Assembly (NCBI GenBank): GCA_028686345.1 | Contig: JAQUCE010000007.1 | Span: 1-64,000, forward strand | Source: Kiritimatiellia bacterium | GTDB taxonomy: Bacteria > Verrucomicrobiota > Kiritimatiellia > RFP12 > UBA1067 | Direction of reading: 5' to 3' | DNA: 64,000 nucleotides | In this document: piece after piece, positions 35,841 through 44,699 of the stretch | Layout: each line of letters opens with the position of its first letter | Position numbering within the stretch: the first letter of the stretch is position 1 | Made by a program: the position numbers and the translations under genes | Notes under the pieces: generated by a model | The model's input: only the letters and a program-made list of their open reading frames with translations | Database searches by the model: none | Told to the model about the DNA's origin: nothing

Positions 35841-37301
35841 TCAAGGCTCCAGCTCATTGACCGGAGCATCATAGGGTCCATGGGGTATGATCATGGCCGA
35901 ATCACCACAAATACGCAGTTTGTAGCCGGTCACATCACACACCAGCTTGAGCGCATCGTAGAGAGTAATATAACGAGCACTTAAAGCGGGAATAACAGGG
36001 TCATCGTTATTTTCAAACGGCTCATCCGGGGACGGGTCATCTTTTGCGCTATCCTGAACACCCGAATTATCGCCGCGTAATTTTAGGCATAAGCTCACAC
36101 CATGCTGCTCTCCCTGCCCTTTGCTTTTATAATATTCGCGGCTAGCCTGCTTGAAGAAATCTATCGCATCGGTCAATGTGTCAGGCGGGCGAAATACTAT
36201 TTCCTGAATTACAATCTCTTGCAGAATCTCTTTTGTCCTCAATTCTCGCAACTCATTCCACACCTCTTTACAGGGGCTGTCATTCTCCAGCCGCCGGCCA
36301 ATCTTCTCCAATGCCAGCCGATACTCCTCCAATGCCGATTCTGCAACCAAATGCTCTTTAATCCGGTGGTGTAGCTCCCCATTGAGTTCCCTAAGGCTCA
36401 CATAATCTTGGTTGTCAGCAGCTTGTTTAGCATGATTAAGTGCATCATAGATGCTCTGTTCTAGCGGCTTGCCGTACATTCTTTCCAAAGTTTTCAAGTG
36501 GGTATAAAGTGAATCCAGGTCTTCACCGATCACCCGATATGCTTCGTCAACATCCCGCCCCAATGGTGCAAGTACATCCTCAGCAGGGGTTATCATTATC
36601 AATCCACGACTAAGACGGAACTGATAACCAGCCGCATCACATACCAAGGTAAGAGCGTCATAGAGCGAGATAAACCGGGCACTGATTCGCGGCAGCACGG
36701 GTATCTCCGGAGTATGACCAGCATCGCTTGGCTCAGCAAACGGATCATCCGGTAGCTCCCCCTCCCCCTTTTCGTGGGCATTCATCTTTAGAATAAGACT
36801 TACGCCCCGCCGCTCCACTGGTATCGTGGGGTCATCGTAATCACGGCTCGCCTGCTTGAAAAAATCAACCGCATCAATTATCGTCGCGGGCGGGCCAATT
36901 GTAAATTCGGGGATGATAACTCTTTTCAATCTTTCTTCGGCGACCAAAGCGACCAATTGATCCCACGCCTCTTTACATGAACCGCCATATTCATATCGCT
37001 TTTTAAAACTATTCAGTGCTGATCGAAACTCCCCAAGTTCTTTGAGATGCTCAATCTCATCACCGATCACCCGATAAGCCTCCGCCCCATCCGACGCAGA
37101 TATGCCGCCGCTTTTGCAACCACCTGCCAATAGAACAAACATCAGCAGCACTGCAGATACAACAAACTTAGCTTTTGAAATATTATCTTTCATCATTGAT
37201 GCCCTTTTAGCTTTGGACCAGTCAACATAATCGGCGGAGTCATGTTCAATCCAGAACCTTTGCTTCTCAACTTTGGTTTTAAATTTCGGTATTTTTTTCA
37301 T
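35841..37301 (-). CDS. Lipoprotein with two STN-like modules, frame fused to a BrnA antitoxin N-terminus
   Basis: Residues 1-35 (KIPKFKTKVEKQRFWIEHDS, ADYVDWSKAKR) are the start of a CopG/BrnA-type antitoxin. From Met36 a lipoprotein begins: hydrophobic segment ending LLAGGC (lipobox). Two modules follow, each a helical region, then PP.T..DAVDFFKQASR.Y and ISARFISLYDALTLVCDAAGYQFRL (two runs: ISARFISLYDAL, LVCD..GY), like the short N-terminal domain of secretins and TonB receptors. The antitoxin ATG has a strong AAAGGAG; the lipoprotein ATG at 37196 has its own AAAAGGG. Translation from 37301 would bury the export signal, so the true lipoprotein is probably 35841-37196. It may partner the secretin-like protein downstream. 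Confidence 0.8.
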   Translation of the reverse strand: MKKIPKFKTKVEKQRFWIEHDSADYVDWSKAKRASMMKDNISKAKFVVSAVLLMFVLLAGGCKSGGISASDGAEAYRVIGDEIEHLKELGEFRSALNSFKKRYEYGGSCKEAWDQLVALVAEERLKRVIIPEFTIGPPATIIDAVDFFKQASRDYDDPTIPVERRGVSLILKMNAHEKGEGELPDDPFAEPSDAGHTPEIPVLPRISARFISLYDALTLVCDAAGYQFRLSRGLIMITPAEDVLAPLGRDVDEAYRVIGEDLDSLYTHLKTLERMYGKPLEQSIYDALNHAKQAADNQDYVSLRELNGELHHRIKEHLVAESALEEYRLALEKIGRRLENDSPCKEVWNELRELRTKEILQEIVIQEIVFRPPDTLTDAIDFFKQASREYYKSKGQGEQHGVSLCLKLRGDNSGVQDSAKDDPSPDEPFENNDDPVIPALSARYITLYDALKLVCDVTGYKLRICGDSAMIIPHGPYDAPVNELEP

Positions 37302-37393
37302 GATAAATATATTCTCCTTTCTTTACGGCTCATATCTCTTGCGGAAATTATTCGGATATTTTTTTCGCGCATGGTGATAGTATACTTGTCAAT
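37298..37393 (-). pseudogene. BrnT toxin C-terminal remnant
   Basis: Upstream of the antitoxin ATG and overlapping it (TCATGA), the minus strand reads MREKNIRIISARDMSRKERR and ends IYLS. R-I-I-S-A-R-x-x-S-x-x-E-R-x-I-Y is the signature end of BrnT RNase-type toxins, whose gene normally precedes brnA exactly in this way. The N-terminal two thirds are missing, so no toxin can be made. Confidence 0.75.
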
Positions 37394-37497
37394 CAGGTTA
37401 TAAAAATGATTTCGAGATCAAAAATATTATCTCCGAAAGTGCTGGCTTTAGTCGAGCCCTAAGTACTGTAAAGAACCGATTGCGAAAGGGGCAGTAA

Positions 37498-37692
37498 ATG
37501 GTAAAATTTGACTATGATAAAAAAGTTATATGTAAGAAGACGTCAAGTTCTCATGGTGGGGAAGAAGATCTTGCTTACTGGCTGACACGCACACCGTAGG
37601 AGCGGGTCAGTACGGTTGAGTTCCTTCGACGTCAACACCATGGAAGTACAGCCAGACTTCAAAGAGTTGCTCGAGTTGTTGAACAAGTATAA
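37498..37692 (+). pseudogene. Small partner protein of a nucleotidyltransferase module, with in-frame TAG
   Basis: From the ATG at 37498 the frame reads SSHGGEEDLAYWLTRTP, a TAG at 37597, then ERVSTVEFLRRQHHGSTARL and stops at 37690. The D-L-A-Y-W-L-S-R-T-P-E-E-R-V...E-x-L-R-R-Q pattern is a recurrent small protein encoded just before DUF6036-type nucleotidyltransferases in related bacteria. A single stop interrupts it, and its end overlaps the nucleotidyltransferase start. It may be a recent nonsense mutation. Confidence 0.6.
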
Positions 37693-37934
37693 CGTTAAAT
37701 ATCTTATTGTTGGTGGGTATGCGCTTGCGTTTCATGGGGCACCTCGTTTTACAGGAGATATTGATGTGTTTGTATGCCCTGATGAGGAAAATGAGAAGCG
37801 TATACTAAAGGCGCTTTCAAAGTTCGGCTTTCAGTTTTCAAATCTATATTGGCAGGCGTGAGTTCGTTGCTAACAAGCGGGCTACAGCCAGAAAAAAAGA
37901 TATTGCCGACCTCGATGCTCTTGGTGAGGAGTAA
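37640..37934 (+). pseudogene. Nucleotidyltransferase (AbiEii/DUF6036-like) with internal deletion
   Basis: The N-terminal part (EVQPDFKELLELLNKYNVKY, then LIVGGYALAFHGAPRFTGDIDVFV) has the GG..L..HG..R.T.DID core of minimal nucleotidyltransferases. After FGFQF the frame is lost. In another frame, 37855-37934, the typical tail REFVANKRATARKKDIADLD-ALGEE follows directly. About 70 residues between are gone. The module is of the toxin-antitoxin/abortive-infection type and is now inactive. The frame up to the break ends at 37861. Confidence 0.75.
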
Positions 37935-37969
37935 TCCTTGTTGTGGGGGTGAGACAGGTTCACTTGTGG

Positions 37970-38008
37970 CAGTTTATAGCCGGTCACATCACACACTAAT
38001 TTGTGCGC
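37970..38008 (-). pseudogene. Short duplicate of the STN-like module
   Basis: The minus strand reads AHKLVCDVTGYKL, identical in its core to the second module of the lipoprotein at 35841-37301 (DALKLVCDVTGYKL). The surrounding codons do not continue the match, so this is a scar of duplication or rearrangement spanning the nucleotidyltransferase module. Confidence 0.6.
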
Positions 38009-38124
38009 TATGCTAAACAGAATTTCACCCATTGATGCACATTTATTTTAAGCAGATACAATTTTGAAACACAAAGGAAGTAGCTCACAAAGGGGGAAGG
38101 GAAAGTTCTAAAGTTGGGCAAATC

Positions 38125-38191
38125 CTGGGAGCGCCGACGTCCCCGTCGGCATCGCTGAGAACAAGGCCGACGAGGACGTCGGCGCTCCCAG
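38125..38191. repeat. Long hairpin, 26-bp stem
   Basis: CTGGGAGCGCCGACGTCCCC (38125-38144, arm continuing to 38150) pairs with 38166-38191 with a single mismatch and a 15-nt loop. GC-rich hairpins of this GCGCCGACGTC form occur widely between genes of PVC genomes. The whole gap 38009-38944 holds this hairpin, family D at 38290-38390 and family B at 38560-38892, and no gene. Confidence 0.8.
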
Positions 38192-38559
38192 AACAACCAA
38201 GATCGCTTGCCCGCCGAACGACTGGAAGGCGGGCCGCATAGCACCGTCGGTCGTAGCTTGACTTGGATTATGATTCAGCTCGTGAAAAGCGAGTGCAACA
38301 AGGAAGTCGTCCGCTATGCGGGCGACTGCGAGTGGTACGCGAATGATCAGGTAATCCACTCTGGCCAACCGCATAGCGACTGACCTCCTCCATTAGTTGC
38401 TATTCTCTCAACTCCTGTCGCAAAAAACAAGAAGTGCAGATACCCATCTTCATAAGTTGTTGAATGAAAGCACTTAAAGTGGTGTTTAAAACAACCACCA
38501 ACTGTCAACCTTTTGGAGTCAAAGTACACGATTTTACGCTTTATTCACTTTAGTATAGT

Positions 38560-38892
38560 TGAAACTTCATCTGCAAGCAAGATGCTTGCACTACTTCATT
38601 ATCACTTTTAAGGTCACTTCTCAATAACCCGCTTTGAAGCAGCCTAAAGGCTGGACAACAAACCTTATGTAGCAGCCGTTTGTTGTTCACGCTTCAGCGT
38701 GCTCTTTGTTCTCTGGGCGGTTCTTGAGAAGTTACCTTCGTTTCTCCAAACGCGAAGCGTTTATTACTAAAGCAGCGGGCTTCTAACCATAAACTTCGCA
38801 ATGAGTACGCATAGCCTTCGCATATTGAATAGCCTCATTTGGTTGCCTGCCTGTGCGTCGCACGCACGCAGGCGGCGGATCGCTGCTTTAGC
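38560..38892. repeat. Dispersed repeat family B, inverted long copy
   Basis: In order: TGCAAGCAAGATGCTTGCACTA, CTCAATAACCCGCTTTG, AAGGCTGGACAACAAACCTTA, GCCGTTTGTTGTTCACGCTT, TTTCTCCAAACGCGAAGCGTTT, ACTAAAGCAGCGGGCTTCTAAC and GCTGCTTTAG (each a partial quotation). It combines the unit seen at 44283-44600 with the extension at 8575-8712, so the full element is about 330 bp. Confidence 0.75.
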
Positions 38893-38944
38893 ATTTTGTT
38901 AAAGACAAATGACGATATCCAAAATCCACGGAGCGCCGCGACTC

Positions 38945-41638
38945 TCATCCGCCAAACGATGCCAGCAACCCCTCCAGGCGCTCCAGGGTTGACATCAACT
39001 CCTCTTTGCGTTGGCGCTGCTGCAACAAAACCGCCTCGGGCGCGTTGGCCACAAAACGTTCGTTGCCCAGCTTGGCCTCTACGGTGCGCAGAAAACCGCG
39101 GTTTTTCTCGATCTCACTCGTGACGCGCGCCTTTTCGGCCTGCACATCCACCAGACCTTCGAGCGGTAGATAGATTGTGCCCAGCTTGCCAAGGGTTCCA
39201 GGCATGGCCTGCTCGGCACCAACGGAAATTATCTCAACAGACTCAGAGCGCAGCTGTTTCTTCAGGCTCTCCAGGTCAGCTGAGAGCTCAGCCGCCACCT
39301 CCGGATTAATTGCCGCGATGATAAAGTTGGTGAATTTCGAAGGGGCAATGTTGTACTCGGCCCGCAGGGCGCGGCCAGCGGTGATCATCTCACGCTTGGC
39401 AACCACAAAGCTAACAGCGCCCTCATTCAAGCCCCATGCCGCACATTGCGACTGCGGCAGCGGCAACGGCCAGCTGGCTTTCATGATGGTCTCATTTTCG
39501 CGTCCATAGCCCATCTGATGCCACAGCTCCTCGGTCAGGAAGGGCATGTACGGATGCAGCAGCTTGAGTGCTTTGGCAAACACATGCGTCATGACACCCA
39601 GAACCTGCCTCCGCCGGGCGTCATCCTCTCCATACAGATCCAGCTTGGCATACTCCAGATACCAGTCACAAAATTGGTTCCAGATAAAGTCATAGAGCGC
39701 CAGGGCGCCATCCTGCAGGCGGTAGCGCTCCAGATGCTCCGTAATCTCAGCGACCACCTTGTCGCAGGTTGCCAGCATGTGGCGGTCATCAGCGCGCAGC
39801 AGATCAACATTCAGCTCAAGCTCACCGGCTGCCAGCGCATGCGGGTCGATCCCCGGCGCCTTCTCCATCTGCATCTGCATGAAACGCGCCGCGTTCCAGA
39901 TCTTGGTGGCAAAATTGCGGCCAATCTCAAACTTCTCCATATTGACATACACATCCATGCCGGTGGAGGTGATCTGCATCATGGTGAAGCGCAGGGAGTC
40001 GGCACTGTACTGCTCAATAATATCCAGCGGATCAATCGAGTTGCCTAGACTCTTGCTCATCTTGCGGCCTTTGTCATCGCGCACGGTGCCATGCAGATAG
40101 ATATGCTCAAATGGTATATCATCCATAAACTTGCAACCTGCCATGATCATGCGGGCCACCCAGAAAAAGATGATCTCAGGTGCGGTGGCCAGATCATTGG
40201 TTGGGTAATAGAATTTCAGATCCTCGCTCTGCTCCGGCCAGCCCAGTGTGCTGAACGGCCACAGCCAGGAGGAGAACCAGGTGTCGAGTACATCCTCATC
40301 CTGAGTGATCGCAGTTGATTCACACTTTACGCAGACCTCAGGGGTTTCGCGGGCCGCCCACTCCAGAGCGCAATCAGAGCAGGTATAGACCGGTATGCGG
40401 TGTCCCCACCAGATCTGGCGCGAGATGCACCAGTCGCGGATATTCTCCAGCCACTCATAATAGGTCTTCTCCCAGCGCTGCGGGGTAAAGCGGATTCGCC
40501 CTGAGCGCACGGCTTCCAGCGCTGGTTCAGCCAGCGGCTTCATCTTCACAAACCACTGTTTCGAGAGTCGCGGTTCAACCACCGCATCACAGCGGTAGCA
40601 GTGGCCGACTGCATGCTGATGCTCCTCGATCTTCACCAGTAATCCCAGCTCTGCAAGATCGGCAACCACCTGCTTACGACACTCAAAGCGATCCAGACCG
40701 GCATATTTACCGGCATTTTCGTTCATGGTGCCATTGCCGTGCATCACATTCAAAAACTGCAAGTTGTGCCGCTTGGCCACCTGGAAGTCATTGGGATCAT
40801 GGGCCGGGGTCATCTTCACCACGCCGGTGCCGAAAGCACGATCAACATAGTCATCCGCGATCACATCGATCTCGCGGTTCATCAGCGGCAGCAGCACCTT
40901 CTTGCCAACCAGCGCTTGATAGCGTTCATCAGCGGGGTTGACCGCCACGGCGGTATCACCGAGCATGGTTTCCGGACGGGTGGTTGCCACCACCACCTCG
41001 CCGCCGCCTTTAACCGGATAGCGGATATGCCAGAGGCTGCCGCACTCATCCTGGTGTTCGCTCTCCTCATCCGAGAGCGCGGTGTGGCAGCGCGGACACC
41101 AGTTCACAATATAGTTGCCGCGATAGATCAGCTCTTCGTCGTAAAGCTGGCAGAAGACCTCGACAACCGCCTTGCTCAACCCTTCATCCATGGTAAAACG
41201 TTCGCGCTGCCAGTCGCAGCTGGCCCCGAGCTTACGCAGCTGGCGCACGATGGTGTTGCCATACTCAGCGCGCCACTCCCAGACGCGCTCGAGAAACTTC
41301 TCGCGTCCCAGCTCATCGCGGGTGATCCCCTCTTTGGCCAGCGCCTTTTCAACCACATTCTGCGTGGCAATGCCTGCGTGGTCGGTGCCCGGCACCCAGA
41401 GCACATTAAAGCCCTGCATGCGTTTCCAGCGCACAACCACATCCTGGATGGTGTTGTTGAGAGCGTGGCCCATATGCAGAATACCGGTTATATTAGGGGG
41501 GGGGATAACCACGCTGAAGCTCTTGCCGCCCTCGGATGGCTCAGAGTGAAAATGTCCGCTCTGCTCCCACCACTGGTACCACTTACTCTCAACTTTGTTG
41601 GGGTCGTAATTTTTATCCATAATCAAATCGCTGTTCAT
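38945..41638 (-). CDS. valS: Valyl-tRNA synthetase
   Basis: Charges tRNA-Val with valine. A class I synthetase with HIGH motif HMGH in ITGILHMGHALNNT near residue 48, the CP1 editing domain (VATTRPETMLGDTAVAVNP), KMSKS in GRKMSKSLGNSIDPLDI near 525, an anticodon-binding helix bundle and a C-terminal coiled coil (LVDVQAEKARVTSEIEKN). Length, about 897 residues, is normal. The start is uncertain: ATG at 41638 (MNSDLIMDKN) or 41620 (MDKNYDPNKVESKW); neither has a clear ribosome-binding site, and a TTG at 41659 is less likely. Confidence 0.96.
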   Translation of the reverse strand: MNSDLIMDKNYDPNKVESKWYQWWEQSGHFHSEPSEGGKSFSVVIPPPNITGILHMGHALNNTIQDVVVRWKRMQGFNVLWVPGTDHAGIATQNVVEKALAKEGITRDELGREKFLERVWEWRAEYGNTIVRQLRKLGASCDWQRERFTMDEGLSKAVVEVFCQLYDEELIYRGNYIVNWCPRCHTALSDEESEHQDECGSLWHIRYPVKGGGEVVVATTRPETMLGDTAVAVNPADERYQALVGKKVLLPLMNREIDVIADDYVDRAFGTGVVKMTPAHDPNDFQVAKRHNLQFLNVMHGNGTMNENAGKYAGLDRFECRKQVVADLAELGLLVKIEEHQHAVGHCYRCDAVVEPRLSKQWFVKMKPLAEPALEAVRSGRIRFTPQRWEKTYYEWLENIRDWCISRQIWWGHRIPVYTCSDCALEWAARETPEVCVKCESTAITQDEDVLDTWFSSWLWPFSTLGWPEQSEDLKFYYPTNDLATAPEIIFFWVARMIMAGCKFMDDIPFEHIYLHGTVRDDKGRKMSKSLGNSIDPLDIIEQYSADSLRFTMMQITSTGMDVYVNMEKFEIGRNFATKIWNAARFMQMQMEKAPGIDPHALAAGELELNVDLLRADDRHMLATCDKVVAEITEHLERYRLQDGALALYDFIWNQFCDWYLEYAKLDLYGEDDARRRQVLGVMTHVFAKALKLLHPYMPFLTEELWHQMGYGRENETIMKASWPLPLPQSQCAAWGLNEGAVSFVVAKREMITAGRALRAEYNIAPSKFTNFIIAAINPEVAAELSADLESLKKQLRSESVEIISVGAEQAMPGTLGKLGTIYLPLEGLVDVQAEKARVTSEIEKNRGFLRTVEAKLGNERFVANAPEAVLLQQRQRKEELMSTLERLEGLLASFGG

Positions 41639-41711
41639 CGGGGTTACTGAAAAAAACAAAGGTAATATTAAACCAGAATATCGTACTTTTTACAAACTCC
41701 ATCCGCGAAAC

Positions 41712-43598
41712 TTATCGCTCAAAGACAATGAAGAAGAGTTCGTTGGGGCGGAGCAAGGTTGGAACCACACTGTGGTATGCGCCGCTGCGGCTCCAGTGGC
41801 TGATTTCATAGATTTTGCCATCGATCGGCTGCCAGCGCGAAACTCGTTTAAAATCCGCCGTCTTGAATGTCAGTGTCACCATGCCGGCAATTTCGCTCTC
41901 ATTCTGGATCAAATAAAACTCGCGCTGTGAATCAAAGCTGTGCGCAAAACGGAGGCGAAGCGCAGCCTGATCCGCGCTCCATGTCAGATCAGGCAGGAGT
42001 TCGAGTTGGTTTTTAATTTCGCCCAACCCCGGCACTTTCAACGCCGAAGTTGAGCTGTTCTCTGATCTCGCCTGGCTGTTGCTGGTGGTGTCCAGCGTTA
42101 AGACGCGATGTCCCTTTGCGAGCAGAGCTTCAGCCACCTTCCGGCCTGCCGCTGAGCTGAGCTGCGGCTCGCTAAAGACCACGGTGGTGTAGCTCCTCCC
42201 GGAGGCGAAGAGTATTTCGCTGTCGTTGATCTCCGCCCTCTGCAGTAAAGCCAGATTTACGCAGTCAAAAGAGTAGTGGTCCAAGCTGGCGGGGATTGTC
42301 TCTGTGCAGAGCAGAAAATCGCTCTTCAATTTGCTGTTCTGAAAAACGAATTGGATGCGCCGAATGTAAGCCGCGAGATCATTGGTCGAATCAAAATCCC
42401 CGTCGCCTGTGAAAGCCAGCGTTTGGTAATCAAACAGAATCCGATCAACACCGTCAACAAACAGAGCATCCACGGCTCTTTTGAGTTGCGGAACGCGGGT
42501 GGAATCAATGCGTCCCACAATGTTCTTACAATCAAAGACGCGCGCTCCTCCGGCTGCGCGCCGGTTACGCGAACGCGCAAGGGTGTTTGTGGTATAGTCG
42601 ATCACCGTGACACCAAAGAAACTGCCGGTCTCCTCCGGGTCAAGGGGAATTTCATCAATCAAGGCACCCGCATCCAGGCCGGCTTCCTGGATCAAAGATC
42701 TGACATTCATCGCAAACTTCTCCCGCCACAATCTTTTGCTGCCTTGCTGGTAGCGTTGTCGAATTGTCTGCGAATAAGCTGCTCCTTTCAGCTCCACGCC
42801 GGCCAGCACAGGTAAATGACGAATCAGGTCCAGCGAAAAGTTCGCGGAAAACCAGCGTGGCGCCTCATCCGTCCAGGCCAGTTCGTAGTTTGAAAGGGCT
42901 GGAAACCAGACCCAGTTGAAAACCGTTCCATAGTTACGCGCCAACTTTCGCTGCGCCTCCAGCAAAAAATTGTTCACAGAAGGAGAAAAGACAGCGGGGT
43001 TTAGATAGTCAATAGTCAGCGGTTGAACCGGTACGGCAAAAAACTGATATTCATACCACACTCCTGCCTGAGGCAAAGAGTGGCGTCCCACAACCACACT
43101 CCAGGCTGGATTGAGCTCATCACTCGGCACCGCGGGTGTCAGAACTCGCGCAAAGGGCGGGTTTTGCGTGCGTTGCAGGAGAGTAGGGGCGCACGCGTTG
43201 GTGGTGTAATCGCGCATCTCGATCTCCTGGCGCGACCATCCGATTTGGCGCAGGAGCTTGTCTTGGTCTTTCACAACGTCCGGCGAAAAGAAGGTGCAGC
43301 CAAAACGCAGCGTACGCAATCGACACTGCGCCGCGATCTGAGCGATCTGCTGCCAAGAGTTGCTATGAGCTGGAATGGCTTGCAACAGCAGGGTGTTGAA
43401 CCCAGCTGCCACAAACTCATTCAGCCGTTGACCTAGCTGATTTTCTTCAGATGGCAGCGAGGAGAAATCAACTTCAACACCTGGCGAAAAGCGTACAGCT
43501 GAGGCGTTTTCAAACTGCCGCGCGAAATCATCGGCCAAAGCCAATGTTCCGGTCACGAGCAGCAGGGCGATTTGATGTTTCAAGTAACTCACTGTCAA
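41712..43598 (-). CDS. Exported glycosidase-like protein of unknown family
   Basis: A 628-residue protein with a signal peptide (ALLLVTGTLALA, cleaved near residue 22). Sequence such as EFVAAGFNTLLLQAIPAHSN, DAGALIDEIPLD and AVDALFVDGVDRILFDYQTL suggests a TIM-barrel with acidic residues at strand ends. The C-terminal ~90 residues (YEISHWSRSGAYHSVVPTLL, ending ELFFIVFE) resemble the terminal sandwich of large alpha-L-rhamnosidase-like (GH106-type) enzymes. The assignment is tentative. A near-identical copy of its first ~37 codons lies at 45709-45823. Confidence 0.7.
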   Translation of the reverse strand: MTVSYLKHQIALLLVTGTLALADDFARQFENASAVRFSPGVEVDFSSLPSEENQLGQRLNEFVAAGFNTLLLQAIPAHSNSWQQIAQIAAQCRLRTLRFGCTFFSPDVVKDQDKLLRQIGWSRQEIEMRDYTTNACAPTLLQRTQNPPFARVLTPAVPSDELNPAWSVVVGRHSLPQAGVWYEYQFFAVPVQPLTIDYLNPAVFSPSVNNFLLEAQRKLARNYGTVFNWVWFPALSNYELAWTDEAPRWFSANFSLDLIRHLPVLAGVELKGAAYSQTIRQRYQQGSKRLWREKFAMNVRSLIQEAGLDAGALIDEIPLDPEETGSFFGVTVIDYTTNTLARSRNRRAAGGARVFDCKNIVGRIDSTRVPQLKRAVDALFVDGVDRILFDYQTLAFTGDGDFDSTNDLAAYIRRIQFVFQNSKLKSDFLLCTETIPASLDHYSFDCVNLALLQRAEINDSEILFASGRSYTTVVFSEPQLSSAAGRKVAEALLAKGHRVLTLDTTSNSQARSENSSTSALKVPGLGEIKNQLELLPDLTWSADQAALRLRFAHSFDSQREFYLIQNESEIAGMVTLTFKTADFKRVSRWQPIDGKIYEISHWSRSGAYHSVVPTLLRPNELFFIVFER

Positions 43599-43776
43599 AA
43601 TTTTCTTATCCTCTGCGCCTCAGCATGGCAAGCCGTAGCCTTGGCGTATGAGGGTGTCTCTGTGGCAAAAAACTGTTTGCGCTATGCAGGGCTGGGTTCT
43701 CTTTACCGCTGTGAGAGATAAAAACCAATAAAACGAATGAGAGTAGCGCAGCTGAACGCCTTTAACCGTAACCTTT

Positions 43777-44238
43777 TTAATGACGCACATGCTCATTGAG
43801 CTTGTCATAAAGCTCAAGGTCAGTTGCATAGAGCTCTTTAAACAGCGACAGGTTTCTTCCGGAGAGCGTTGTCTGGAACTTGGACGGAGAGGGATTGAGA
43901 TGGGGGAAATCCACTTTGATCCCTGTTTTCTGCTCAAAATCCACGCAAAAGTGCTTGGTGTCGTCGAGTGTACCGAAGCAAAAACAGTTCTCTGGGAGGC
44001 GGTCAAATGGTGCCGGATGGTCTGGAGATCCGGTAATGTAGCGCGTAGTCGGGTTTTTGTACAATTCGGCATCAGCTATGCTGGGGTTGATCTTAAACAC
44101 ATGTGTTGGATTCAAAGCCCGAATAAGTCCATCAGCCAAAGATGTACTGCCTGACTTAGGTATTCTTGCAACAGCGTAAACAATCGGAACGTCAAGCTCC
44201 GCCTGAGCTTCTATTTTATTTTGCAAGCAAGATTTCAT
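43777..44238 (-). CDS. Sulfotransferase-family protein, probably internally shortened
   Basis: PIVYAVARIPKSGSTSLADG contains the 5'-phosphosulfate-binding loop (PKSGSTSL) of PAPS-dependent sulfotransferases. The C-terminal part (FPHLNPSPSKFQTTLSGRNL, SLFKELYATDLELYDKLNE) matches the end of the family-2-like group. The product is only 153 residues from the ATG at 44238, against 200-250 usual, and the 3'-phosphate-binding Arg/Ser region between the two parts was not recognised. An in-frame internal deletion is likely. Neighbouring epimerase and glycosyltransferase genes suggest a surface-glycan context. Confidence 0.7.
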   Translation of the reverse strand: MKSCLQNKIEAQAELDVPIVYAVARIPKSGSTSLADGLIRALNPTHVFKINPSIADAELYKNPTTRYITGSPDHPAPFDRLPENCFCFGTLDDTKHFCVDFEQKTGIKVDFPHLNPSPSKFQTTLSGRNLSLFKELYATDLELYDKLNEHVRH

Positions 44239-44282
44239 GCGGAGACTATACACTATTGTGACTGATGAAGTCAAACGGATGG

Positions 44283-44600
44283 TTGATAAAAAACTAAAGC
44301 AGCTGGTCGCTGTAACCCAAAGAGCGCGCTTCCGGCTTCAGGCTTCGCAATAGCTACGCCCGGACAAGTCGAGCTGCGCTTTTACGCCGTAACATGGAAG
44401 CGTGAACAACAAACAGCTGCCCCGTAAGGTTTGTTGTCCAGCCTTTCTTGTTGCGCCGTAGCCTTGGCGAAGACGGAAGGCTGCTCCAAAGCGGGTTATT
44501 GAAAAGTTATCGTAAAAGTGATAATGGAGTAGTGCAAGCATCTTGCTTGCAGAAAACATTTTCATTCAAGCTGGAAGCTTGCAGATGAAACTTAGTCTAT
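44283..44600. repeat. Dispersed repeat family B, copy (direct)
   Basis: It starts CTAAAGCAGCTGGTCGCTGT and runs through GTGAACAACAAACAGCTGCC, AAGGTTTGTTGTCCAGCC, GACGGAAGGCTGCTCCAAAGC and GCAAGCATCTTGCTTGCAGA, ending in AAGCTGGAAGCTT. GCAAGCATCTTGCTTGC and AAGCTGGAAGCTT are small hairpins. It fills the gap 44239-44699. Confidence 0.8.
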
Positions 44601-44699
44601 ACTGGAGTGAATAAAGTGTAGAAACGTGAACTTTGACTCCAAAAGGTTGATAGTTGGTGGACGATTGGTAGCATGCTGAAAATCAGCAACCAACCGTGT

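Noticed and set aside
40739-41650. Plus-strand frame of 303 codons opposite valS
   Set aside because: It lies entirely antisense to conserved valS motifs. The composition (many His, Gln, Ala) is typical of an antisense shadow.
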